Source: Methanobacterium sp. UBA375
Lineage (GTDB): Archaea > Methanobacteriota > Methanobacteria > Methanobacteriales > Methanobacteriaceae
Direction: 5' to 3'
Length of the DNA: 58,777 nucleotides
NCBI GenBank assembly: GCA_002495625.1
Contig: DAGC01000002.1
Coordinates: 113,216 to 171,992 of the forward strand
The notes below the pieces were generated by a model that had not been told where the DNA came from, searched no databases, and was given only the letters and a program-made list of their open reading frames with translations. Position 1 is the stretch's first letter. Every line of letters starts with the position of its first letter. The translations under genes were made by a program, and so were the position numbers. Below, in pieces: positions 36,680 through 44,924 of the stretch.

Positions 36680-37504
36680 CTACTCATACACCACCGCTGT
36701 CCCGGTGGCGGTTACTATGGTGGCGAATCCCTGCAATCCTCCTATGGAAACATGGTCGATTAATATTTCTACTACACTATCCGCGCCGAGGTTCCGGGCA
36801 TTTTCCAGCATCCGGGAGACTGCCGTTTCCCGGGCGTCAATTAAGTGGAGGTCATCCAGTTTTCTGGGCTGGATCATCTTCAAGATCTTGTTGAACCTGC
36901 CTTTTATTTCTTTTTCCTTGGCAACAGCATCTCCAGTAACCAGACCCACATATCTTTCTATCTTCTTCCCATCTGGATCAGGGACAGATACCAGGGGCTC
37001 CTCTAATCCAGGGACGGAAATTTTATCTGACTGTGATATGGCCAGTCCACCTTCTACTTTTTGAGCTCTTCCTAATATCTTAGCGGGTAAGGCTACCATT
37101 CGGATGAATATGCCCACCACCACCACGAATAGGATGTAATTAATCAGGATGGGGAAGGCTGCCTGGATCATGAGTCCAATGGCTATGATGGTGATGATAC
37201 TCAGTGAAACCGGTTCTTTTGGGTAAAGCCAGCCGGGAGCTAACCATCCATAGGCGTTGATCAGAATAAATGTAATGAGGGCGCTGATGGCACCGGTACT
37301 TTTACCATATTTTCTGCGGGCCATGAAGGTTTCAGCGAACCCGGCTATCAGGGGAGAAATAATGTACATGATGTTGAAACCGAATATAACCAGATTCCAG
37401 ACTACACAGAGAACTGCAGACCCTAAACCTGCCACTGTTCCGATTAATATGGCTATCAGTGCCCAGCGTTTAACATACCATGAGTTATTGTTGAGGGATG
37501 ACAT
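36680..37504 (-). CDS. membrane protein with C-terminal YbjQ-like domain
   Basis: A 274-residue protein. The first 140 residues contain four or five membrane helices (about 15-38, 40-56, 73-92, 101-115, 119-138). The rest is cytoplasmic and includes a YbjQ/UPF0145 domain with GLVTGDAVAKEKEIK and LGADSVVEILIDHVSIGGLQG. The family is proposed to bind metal and form pentamers. This fusion lies 27 bases downstream of a stand-alone YbjQ gene, and the two domains probably work together. Function unknown. Confidence 0.7.
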   Translation of the reverse strand: MSSLNNNSWYVKRWALIAILIGTVAGLGSAVLCVVWNLVIFGFNIMYIISPLIAGFAETFMARRKYGKSTGAISALITFILINAYGWLAPGWLYPKEPVSLSIITIIAIGLMIQAAFPILINYILFVVVVGIFIRMVALPAKILGRAQKVEGGLAISQSDKISVPGLEEPLVSVPDPDGKKIERYVGLVTGDAVAKEKEIKGRFNKILKMIQPRKLDDLHLIDARETAVSRMLENARNLGADSVVEILIDHVSIGGLQGFATIVTATGTAVVYE

Positions 37505-37531
37505 CGAATTCTCACATCTTTAGATCTGAAT

Positions 37532-37858
37532 TTATTCTTGGTATGAAACTGCTGTTCCGACCACGGTGACCATTATAGTGTTCCCCATGGTGCCTCCCAG
37601 GTTATTGTAGGTTATCCTAGTGCCTATTATTGCATTGGCACCTTCCTTTTCCGCTTCTTCGATCATGCTTTCCATGGCCAGGTTACGGGCAGCGGTAAGT
37701 TCCTCCTCGTATTTAGAGGTTCTTCCCCCTACCACATCTCTCACACCGGAAAACAAGTCTTTATATAGATTAGCGCCTAGTAAAGCGTCTCCGGCTACTA
37801 AACCGTAGTATTTGATTATTTCTTTTCCCTGAATAGTTGGTGATGTTAATATCAGCAT
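37532..37858 (-). CDS. YbjQ/UPF0145 family protein
   Basis: A 108-residue stand-alone YbjQ domain: TSPTIQGKEIIKYYGLVAGD at the start, ARNLAMESMIEEAEKEGANAI, then a GTRITYNNLGG turn. The ATG at 37858 follows AAAGGTGATATCT; a GTG nine bases upstream overlaps that site and is unlikely. The family is named a heavy-metal-binding domain but lacks direct functional proof. Followed by the membrane fusion gene in the same operon. Confidence 0.8.
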   Translation of the reverse strand: MLILTSPTIQGKEIIKYYGLVAGDALLGANLYKDLFSGVRDVVGGRTSKYEEELTAARNLAMESMIEEAEKEGANAIIGTRITYNNLGGTMGNTIMVTVVGTAVSYQE

Positions 37859-37969
37859 AGATATCACCTTTAATTGTTAATATCAATGATTTATTTGATT
37901 TTGAAAACTTATAAACTACATAGATTTTTTTAAAGAAAAAATATAGGGGCTTGTTTGATAATGAAAATT

Positions 37970-38464
37970 TTATTCTTCTGTGGTTGGTAAGAAAATCTGG
38001 AATATTCCACTAAGTACGAGGAAAATTCCAATTAATCCTGCCAGATACAATGGATTTAAGGCATATATTCCAACTATTAAGTATAATATACCTAATATTA
38101 TACCTGAAAGCCCACTCCATCTACCTGCACCTTCTCCTGAAATTAAAGCTACTACACCTGATATTATTAGGAAGAATCCACCTATGTAAATTACCATACC
38201 TGTTAATATGCTGAACGCTAGTATACTTCCAAATAGTCCAATTCCTACAATTATACCTAATATTCCAAGTATTAAAGCTAATATGCTCAATCCTTTATTA
38301 TCGCTCCATGTATTAAAGCTCATTGCAAATAACCAGATACCGATTAGTATTAGTCCAAATCCAGTCAGGACACTAAGGGTAAAAACGCTAAACAATGGAA
38401 ATGCTATAATTAATATACCGAGGATTATTGCTAAAATACCTGTTAAAACGTTATTTCCTGCCAT
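37970..38464 (-). CDS. HdeD/DUF308 family membrane protein
   Basis: A 164-residue protein with six membrane helices arranged as three hairpins with repeated G-x-x-L-I/V-x-G patterns (GILAIILGILIIAFP, ILALILGILGIIVG, GLSGIILGILYLIVG). This is the DUF308/HdeD fold; HdeD of enterics takes part in acid resistance, but a methanogen role is not established. Ribosome binding site GGAGGGAATATT just upstream. Stand-alone transcript between two longer gaps. Confidence 0.75.
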   Translation of the reverse strand: MAGNNVLTGILAIILGILIIAFPLFSVFTLSVLTGFGLILIGIWLFAMSFNTWSDNKGLSILALILGILGIIVGIGLFGSILAFSILTGMVIYIGGFFLIISGVVALISGEGAGRWSGLSGIILGILYLIVGIYALNPLYLAGLIGIFLVLSGIFQIFLPTTEE

Positions 38465-38842
38465 AATATTCCCTCCTACTTATTTTTCAAACAAACCCTT
38501 GTCGATCATTATGTCAATTTTAGTGAATATACTTTTAGTTTGTTTAATTAGATAAATAATGAAATAAAAAATTTTGAAAGGGAATTTTGCTGAATTAATT
38601 TAGTACAGGGCAATAATAATGGTTAAGAACATGTTATTATTTGTTATCCATGGAATTTTGTAAGCAGAGACTAATAGGGAATCAGAGTAGTAAGAGCAGA
38701 ATCTAATCAAACTTGTATAAATAAAGGGCCAATAATGGATAAATTATAATAATAGGCCTTTTCTACAATCTTACATTCTTATTTAGAAAAATGTTAATAG
38801 AATCAATTTAATATCTATTGATGTAATGTAGGAGTTCTGCAC
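38465..38842. other. intergenic region without a recognisable gene
   Basis: This 378-base gap lies between divergent HdeD-like and DHA2 transporter genes and must hold both promoters. It is AT-rich, with several TATA-like stretches (near 38525-38570 and 38735-38760). No convincing open frame, repeat or stem structure was found. Confidence 0.5.
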
Positions 38843-40378
38843 ATGTCTGGCAGTCAATATAAATGGGGCACTGTACTAGTGGCCTGCATGGCAATTTTCA
38901 TCATAGTCTTAGACTCATCTGCAATGAACGTGGCAATAACCACTTTAGTGGTGGAGTTAAACACCACTTTATCCATAATCCAGGCAATAATCGCCTTATA
39001 TGCATTGATCATAGCTTCATTTATGCTTCTGGGTAGTAAGCTACAGGATATTCTGGGTAGGAAACGAACATTTCTATTAGGATTACTTATTTATGGTTCC
39101 GGAACAACCATGGCTACTTTGAGTCTTAATGCAGGCATGCTTCTCCTTGGATGGGCTGTTTTAGAGGGAATTGGTGCAGCTATGATGTTCCCGGCGACCA
39201 CCACCCTGGTAGGCTCCATTTATGAAGGTAAAGATAGAATCACCGCTTTCGGAATATGGGGGGGCATTGCAGCAATGGGAGCTGCTATTGGACCCATAGT
39301 AGGGGGTATATTCACCACCTATTTAACCTGGCGACTGGTATTTGGGTCAGAACTCGTTTTTGTAGCTTTAATACTCATATTCAGACACTATTTAACCGAA
39401 AGTAAACCAACCTTAAAGTGGAAAGACTTAGATGTTTTTGGTGCGGTTCTTTCCATTGTTTCTTTAGTTTTAATTGTTTTAGGTATCCTATTTCTTACCC
39501 GGCCAGAATTCTGGGGATATGTGGTGATTTTGATATCTATGGGTTCAATCCTGTTTATAGTATTCCTATTATGGCAGAGAAGAAGGATCACCAGAGGTTT
39601 AGAGCCTTTAACTGATATATCGCTCCTGAAAAATAGATTGTTTGGTCTGGGTAATATCAACTCAATTATTCAGCAAATCCCCCTGGCTGGTTTCCTTTTC
39701 ATCATACCAGTATTTCTGCAGCAGGTAACTAAATTGAACGCATTTGACACGGGTTTAACACTTTTACCTGCTTCTGTAGTTATTCTTATATTCTCTATAC
39801 TTGGAGCGAGATTGGCCTCTCATATAGAAGCCAAATATATACTGATGATTGGTTTTGTTATCTCTGCTGTAGGTTCCTATATATTAGGAGGAGTATTCAA
39901 TGTGAATACTCAAATGATGGATATAATCCCAAGTACAATTGTATTTGGTGTGGGTATAGGCTTTTTACTATCACAGTTAACCAATCTCACCATGTCTGCT
40001 GCTCGTGAAGACCAGGAAACCGATGCTTCAGGATTATACAATTCCTTTAAAAATTTAGGATATTCTATAGGAACTGCTTTAATAGGTGTTTTATTATTAG
40101 TAGGGATATTTGGAGGCCTTACTTCTGGTATAGAAGAGTCAGGTCTAGCGGGTAATATGACCAAACAGCAAATACAGGATGGTCTTTTCAACTATGTGGA
40201 AAAGATGCAGACCGGTACACCCAATATTGCTCCTGAGCTGGTGCCGCAAGCAACTCAAATAACAGATTCAACGATTAGTTCTTCAATGAAAATGGCCTTT
40301 AATGTATTGGCGCTGATACTGTTTTTAGGATTTATAACCAGTATATTCCTTCCCAAGAGAAGGACTCAGATTATTTAA
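38843..40378 (+). CDS. DHA2-family drug exporter (MFS, EmrB/QacA type)
   Basis: A 511-residue transporter with 14 membrane helices. The N-terminal MAIFIIVLDSSAMNVAIT is motif D1 of DHA2 exporters, LGSKLQDILGRKRTFLLG is motif A between helices 2 and 3, and GGIAAMGAAIGPIVGG is motif C (antiporter). It would expel toxic organic compounds against a proton or sodium gradient. No TetR or MarR regulator is adjacent. AGGAG precedes the ATG. The downstream gene is convergent. Confidence 0.85.
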   Translation: MSGSQYKWGTVLVACMAIFIIVLDSSAMNVAITTLVVELNTTLSIIQAIIALYALIIASFMLLGSKLQDILGRKRTFLLGLLIYGSGTTMATLSLNAGMLLLGWAVLEGIGAAMMFPATTTLVGSIYEGKDRITAFGIWGGIAAMGAAIGPIVGGIFTTYLTWRLVFGSELVFVALILIFRHYLTESKPTLKWKDLDVFGAVLSIVSLVLIVLGILFLTRPEFWGYVVILISMGSILFIVFLLWQRRRITRGLEPLTDISLLKNRLFGLGNINSIIQQIPLAGFLFIIPVFLQQVTKLNAFDTGLTLLPASVVILIFSILGARLASHIEAKYILMIGFVISAVGSYILGGVFNVNTQMMDIIPSTIVFGVGIGFLLSQLTNLTMSAAREDQETDASGLYNSFKNLGYSIGTALIGVLLLVGIFGGLTSGIEESGLAGNMTKQQIQDGLFNYVEKMQTGTPNIAPELVPQATQITDSTISSSMKMAFNVLALILFLGFITSIFLPKRRTQII

Positions 40379-40392
40379 AAGAAAGAAATAAA

Positions 40393-40734
40393 TTATTTTT
40401 CAGCAAAATCAAGAATAGCCCGGATCATGGGGGGTTCTATATCTATATCCACGGAGAGGGGTGGTCCGTCATCGATATAAACGGAGGTTAAAAGGAAGTC
40501 GTCGGATATTTTATCCCCCTGGTTTTCTGTAGTATCGATGGTGAAGATTTTATCTTCCCGATCTTCAAAAAATTCGGTGACTTTCCAGGTGTCTGGTCCT
40601 GTAACACGGACATAGATCATTAAATGTTTACCATACTTTTCTATGTCTCTTATAAATTCTTTGGGTATTATTAAATCCTTCATATCACCATCTATACTCT
40701 GGGTGAAGGTTATTGGTTCTAAAACAGCTGCCAT
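40393..40734 (-). CDS. hypothetical protein
   Basis: A 113-residue acidic protein with alternating strands and no recognised domain, membrane helix or signal peptide. Ile, Asp and Glu dominate. It has a good ribosome binding site (GGATGTGAG) before the ATG, and its length and codon use look real. It stands alone between the exporter and the DUF2795 gene. Confidence 0.6.
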   Translation of the reverse strand: MAAVLEPITFTQSIDGDMKDLIIPKEFIRDIEKYGKHLMIYVRVTGPDTWKVTEFFEDREDKIFTIDTTENQGDKISDDFLLTSVYIDDGPPLSVDIDIEPPMIRAILDFAEK

Positions 40735-40990
40735 TTACTCACATCCTGCATATTAAAGTTTGATAGTTTCTTTAAGTTTTCTAAGTTATTTAATTTCTTT
40801 AAACTATTAGCTTATTTAATTTTTCGTGTAAAAATATAGAGAAGAGCAACCTATTGAATTCAACCAAAATCATTCCTTTATACTAGCAAAAAAATTTGTA
40901 AAATCTTGAGGAATCCTGATTCCATGAGACAAACAGCGTTAAATCTAGATAATGGGTTAAAATAAAATAATAAAATAAGTTTAGTACAGA

Positions 40991-41197
40991 TTATCCTCTA
41001 TGACTCCTTCTTTCTTTACCAAAGGCTTTACTCACATCTATAGGTGAATTGAATTGGTTTCCTGGAAGGTTTTTTAAGATGTCGATGATGTTAGAATCGG
41101 CTTTGTTGTTCTGGGCCTGTTGTATTAAATCATCCCTATCTGCTGGAAAATCTATGCCTCGAATGGCGCGTTCTACATCTGCAGCGGTAACTGCCAC
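40991..41197 (-). CDS. DUF2795 domain protein
   Basis: A 68-residue small protein: an AIRGIDFPADRDDLIQQAQN helix, then DIIDILKNLP-like helix and the NSPIDVSKAFGK end that marks DUF2795. The GTG start follows the ideal archaeal ribosome binding site GGAGGTGATATA. Function unknown; such proteins are often induced by stress and are possibly DNA- or protein-binding. Confidence 0.75.
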   Translation of the reverse strand: MAVTAADVERAIRGIDFPADRDDLIQQAQNNKADSNIIDILKNLPGNQFNSPIDVSKAFGKERRSHRG

Positions 41198-41454
41198 TAT
41201 ATCACCTCCTCATAATTTGTTTTCAACTTTGATATTGATTGTTATGAGTTTAAATTGTCTTTAGACTTATTTTCTCCTTTTTTCTGGTTGAAATCTCCCT
41301 TAATTTTCGTTTTATTACCTGTCTATTTCCTCCGTTAATTTTCAAATTTCTAAAATACATCTTATTTCGGCTTATTTCACCTTATAGTTATGTTTTCAGA
41401 ACATAAATAGTCAACTGTTATTTTGGTGTGGTAATGATGTCTGCAGGGTAGCAG

Positions 41455-42939
41455 TTAATTCCTTATTAAATCCTTTAATTTATCGTAGAAAATCAGATCC
41501 TTAAATATATTCACTAAAATAAGGATTTCATAAGTTCTTATGCCTCTTAATACTAACATCAGTATCATATACAGAATTGGGCAGTAAATTAAGGCGAAAA
41601 CAACGTCTAAAATCCCATGGGGATTTACCAACCATAAGATAAGTCCTATGATTGAGGATGAAAATATGGATTTTATGATGAATGTAGGGTAGAAAGTACA
41701 GTTAATAACCTTAAAGGCAAAATGACTGGTTGCAGTAAATGCTATGATGAACATGACCAGGCTGGTAAAGGCCACACCAAATATCCCGAACTTGTAACCC
41801 AGAAGAACATCCAGAACCAGATTCAGTATGATTATGATCATCCAGATATTCCCGGTTAACTTGGTCCTCTTAATCAGTATTATGATCTGAGTCACGATTC
41901 CAAATAATCCATAAAAGATACCACCCACAGCCACCACCGGGACCAAAAAGAAGCTGTTGGTGGCTATTTCCGGGGTGGACAGGAGCAGTAACAGGGGTTC
42001 GGATAGGAACGTTAAGATGAAGGTAAAAGGAATGGCCACCGCTAAGAAAAGTTTCAGGGAATGGTTTAGGAAACGTTTTATGCTGTGTATATCATTTTCT
42101 AGATAATACTTGGATAAAATGGGCAGAAGCAAGGTATAAAAGGGGGATAAGAGCACCATTATTAGACTACCCACGGTGTACCCTCCCGAGTAAAATCCAA
42201 CGGCAGTAAGGCTTATTAAAAATCCGATTACGTAGCGGTCGCTGGCATCCAGTATCCAGGTGGATATGTGGGTGGGGACGATGGGAACACTGAAATGTAA
42301 GTATTCCCGTAAATTGATGAACCTGGGGAGGATAAATCCGATGTTCTTTATTATTATCCCCAGCATCATACCGAAAATAATTAACTGGCTAATTAAAAAC
42401 CCAACAACCGCCCCCAGGATGCCGAATCCATTTACAACCAACGCCGCAGTTAAAACCACCATTAAATACGCTTGAAGTAAGTAAAAAAAGTTATAAAGTC
42501 TGGTTTTCTGTAACGTCCGGAAGAAATCAAAAAATACCAGTATATTGGCCGCGAAAAATATGCTCACTGGAAGTATCAAAGCCACAGGAAGGTTAGCATT
42601 AAAGAGGGCTCTGGATATGGGGTCTGCAAATAGAAACAACAGCAGACTCAGCCCCATACTTACCAGGGCTATAACAAAACTTATGGTATAGAAAGATTCC
42701 TGTATCTCTTCCCGGCTTTTGGAAGTGGACATGTACCTGACGAAGGAATATGGAAGTCCGAGTATTGCTATGGCAGGTACTATGGTTACCGTTATTGTAA
42801 ACTGCACCCACACACCAAAATTTTCAGTGGTTAAGTTATTGGTGAGGAAGGGTAAGAGGATGATGGGACTGAGTGAAACCAGCAGGTAGGATAAGCCCAT
42901 TACGCTGATGTTTCTCGTGAAATAGTGTAGTGGATCCAG
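41455..42939 (-). CDS. polysaccharide/lipid flippase (MATE-like, Wzx/MurJ type); start codon irregular
   Basis: About 494 residues with 12-14 membrane helices, like Wzx-type flippases that move lipid-linked sugars across the membrane. The first in-frame ATG at 42900 has no ribosome binding site. The frame is open 13 codons further, encoding DPLHYFTRNISV, the basic amphipathic start usual for the family, directly behind TTAGGAGGG and five T; the codon at the right distance (42937-42939) is CTG. I therefore take 42939 as the likely start. A four-helix membrane protein is encoded just upstream. Confidence 0.7.
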   Translation of the reverse strand: MDPLHYFTRNISVMGLSYLLVSLSPIILLPFLTNNLTTENFGVWVQFTITVTIVPAIAILGLPYSFVRYMSTSKSREEIQESFYTISFVIALVSMGLSLLLFLFADPISRALFNANLPVALILPVSIFFAANILVFFDFFRTLQKTRLYNFFYLLQAYLMVVLTAALVVNGFGILGAVVGFLISQLIIFGMMLGIIIKNIGFILPRFINLREYLHFSVPIVPTHISTWILDASDRYVIGFLISLTAVGFYSGGYTVGSLIMVLLSPFYTLLLPILSKYYLENDIHSIKRFLNHSLKLFLAVAIPFTFILTFLSEPLLLLLSTPEIATNSFFLVPVVAVGGIFYGLFGIVTQIIILIKRTKLTGNIWMIIIILNLVLDVLLGYKFGIFGVAFTSLVMFIIAFTATSHFAFKVINCTFYPTFIIKSIFSSSIIGLILWLVNPHGILDVVFALIYCPILYMILMLVLRGIRTYEILILVNIFKDLIFYDKLKDLIRN

Positions 42940-42967
42940 AAAAACCCTCCTAAAAGGATGACAAAGA

Positions 42968-43474
42968 TTATGTGGAACTGGAAAACTTTAAGACATTTTC
43001 AATCAGAAACCCGCCCAAGTAACCAAAAATGAAACCAACCATGGAAATGGGCACCGCGTTGATGATGAAATCCAGAAGTATGCCGGCAGGTCCAAACTGC
43101 GATACATATACGGATGAAGCAGGGAATATTATTACTCCCGTGAGGTAACAGTAGATCATAGTTACCAGTACCACCAGGATTCCAGTCAGCCCCCCAAATA
43201 TGTAGCTCCTTTTCTCTTCTGTGAGTAGTAAAGTGGTTACCATTCCTGAAATGAAGAGTGGTAAAACGAAGGTAAAAAGAGAAATAATAGATTTAACGGT
43301 GTCCACTTCATTGAAGAAATTAGTGTTATGCATGGATGTTACAAATAAATGGGTGTTTTCCCCGATTAAATTGAATAGCCCTATCATAATCAATCCTATT
43401 ATGGAACCGGCTATTATGGAGAATCGTCTTCCGAAGTGCCTAAACTTTACGGTATTCACATTCATGTCCATCAC
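42968..43474 (-). CDS. four-helix membrane protein
   Basis: A 168-residue protein with four membrane helices (about residues 20-38, 60-80, 88-112, 130-155) and a short polar N-terminus. No family is recognised. It ends 28 bases before the flippase gene on the same strand, so a shared role in surface polysaccharide export is plausible. The start is uncertain: GTG at 43474 or ATG at 43471 or 43465, all with weak ribosome binding sites. Confidence 0.55.
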   Translation of the reverse strand: MMDMNVNTVKFRHFGRRFSIIAGSIIGLIMIGLFNLIGENTHLFVTSMHNTNFFNEVDTVKSIISLFTFVLPLFISGMVTTLLLTEEKRSYIFGGLTGILVVLVTMIYCYLTGVIIFPASSVYVSQFGPAGILLDFIINAVPISMVGFIFGYLGGFLIENVLKFSSST

Positions 43475-43625
43475 GAATGCGTCTTCTAACGCCTTATTTT
43501 CCTATTTAGGTTATTATATTGTATTTTGATCATTATATTTTTTAGTGTGCAGTTAGATAAATTAAAATGAAATAAGGTAATTGAGTATTTTAGATTGCAT
43601 ATGCACTGAGGGCAGGTGATTTTTT

Positions 43626-44132
43626 ATGGCGAAAATTGGAGTGATGATAGATAATTTCTTTGAAGACGTGGAATATACCAGGCCAGTTAAAGCATTTAAG
43701 GATGCAGGACATCAAATAACCAACCTAGGGATAAAAAAAGGAAGGGTAAAGGGTAAAAAAGGAACAGCAACTGTGGAGATCGATGAAAGAATAAGAGATA
43801 GTGATTACAACTCCTTCGATGCCATCTTCATCCCTGGTGGATACTCCCCAGATAATCTGCGAGGCCACCGGGAAGCGGTGGAATTTATACGAAACTTTTT
43901 CCACACGGATAAACCCGTGTTTGCCATCTGCCACGGACCCCAACTATTGATAACCGCCCAGTTAATCGAGGGGAGGAAGGTTACTGGATGGAGATCAATA
44001 GTTCAGGATATTAAAAATGCAGGAGCTGAATTCCGGGATCAGGAAGTGGTGGAAGACGGGAACCTCGTCACCAGCAGGCAGCCGAGTGATATTCCCGCAT
44101 TCATAGAAGTATGCCTTAAAAAACTGGAATAG
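43626..44132 (+). CDS. DJ-1/PfpI family protein
   Basis: A 168-residue class I glutamine-amidotransferase-like protein. The nucleophile elbow FAICHGPQLL places Cys at about 102 with His 103 next to it, and DAIFIPGGYSPDNLR is the usual loop before it. The N-terminal EDVEYTRP provides the conserved Glu. Archaeal PfpI relatives are proteases or protein/nucleotide deglycases acting in stress protection. The ATG follows AGGTGATT. Confidence 0.85.
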   Translation: MAKIGVMIDNFFEDVEYTRPVKAFKDAGHQITNLGIKKGRVKGKKGTATVEIDERIRDSDYNSFDAIFIPGGYSPDNLRGHREAVEFIRNFFHTDKPVFAICHGPQLLITAQLIEGRKVTGWRSIVQDIKNAGAEFRDQEVVEDGNLVTSRQPSDIPAFIEVCLKKLE

Positions 44133-44208
44133 TAACCAATGGAAATTTTTGGGGTTGTGTGAAATAGAATAGATAATTCAATCCATATTTCCTTAACCTT
44201 AAAAATAT

Positions 44209-44463
44209 TTATTCTCCTTCCTGCTTGCAGTTTCCGGTTTCTATGGTGAGCATAATCATTTCTCCAGCCTCTCCCTGGTAGGATCGACGGCCACTTATGC
44301 ATATATTTTTTTTACCGGTAGCAAATTCGTATTCCATTACTAGCCTGTGGAAGGCATATTCTTCGTTGAGGATTTTGTTTAATAGGCTTATTAATTTAGA
44401 GTTATTCCATTTGCCGTTGTCTATTTGATATATATATTTGTCAGCGATCTCTTCTGGTTTCAA
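44209..44463 (-). pseudogene. C-terminal PAS piece of the frameshifted sensory gene
   Basis: This 84-residue frame (KPEEIADKYIYQIDNGKWNN and on) is the second half of a PAS domain. The N-terminal half ends the neighbouring frame at FSSNKYS; restoring one T near 44480 makes SSNKYFYEKFNLKPEEIAD continuous. The apparent start TTG is merely the codon for Leu in that continuous frame. It ends in a natural stop at 44209, so this is the true C-terminus of the large sensory protein. Confidence 0.6.
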
Positions 44464-44924
44464 ATTGAATTTTTCATAGAATATTTGTTACTGGAGAAAA
44501 CTTTCAAATCATGGTCCAGCACTAAAACTGGCTCTTTAATAGTATTTATTAAACTTTCAGCATATTTAAGGGCATCTTTGATTTTCTTTTCTGCAATCAT
44601 CCTCTGGTTGATGTCCACGAAGGTTACCACTACACCATCTATTACATCTTCTGATGTTCTGTAGGGTACAATGCGCATGAGATACCAGTTTCCATCGTTT
44701 GTTTGTATCTCTTCCTCTTTCATAATCAACCTGTCTAGCACCTGTTTGATATCACTTTCCAGGTATTTGTATTTGATGTTGGTAGCGATATCTCCGATAG
44801 GACGGCCTACGTCTGATTTCCTTATTTTTATAAGGGTGCTTGCTTCAGGGGTAAAATTTCTAATGTTCATCTCTTTATCCAGGAATATGGTGGCTATTTC
44901 AGTGCTGTTAAAGAGGTTTTTCAT
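44460..44924 (-). pseudogene. PAS-domain piece of the frameshifted sensory gene
   Basis: A 154-residue frame. Residues about 1-115 form a PAS domain (NSTEIATIFLDKEMNIRNFT) with PAC segment, and the start of a second PAS follows (TIKEPVLVLDHDLKVFSS). It joins the upstream frame if one C is added near 44938, giving DELTRANDDMKNLFNS instead of DELTGPMTI-stop, and the downstream frame if one T is added near 44480. So it is an internal part of one larger protein. Confidence 0.6.
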
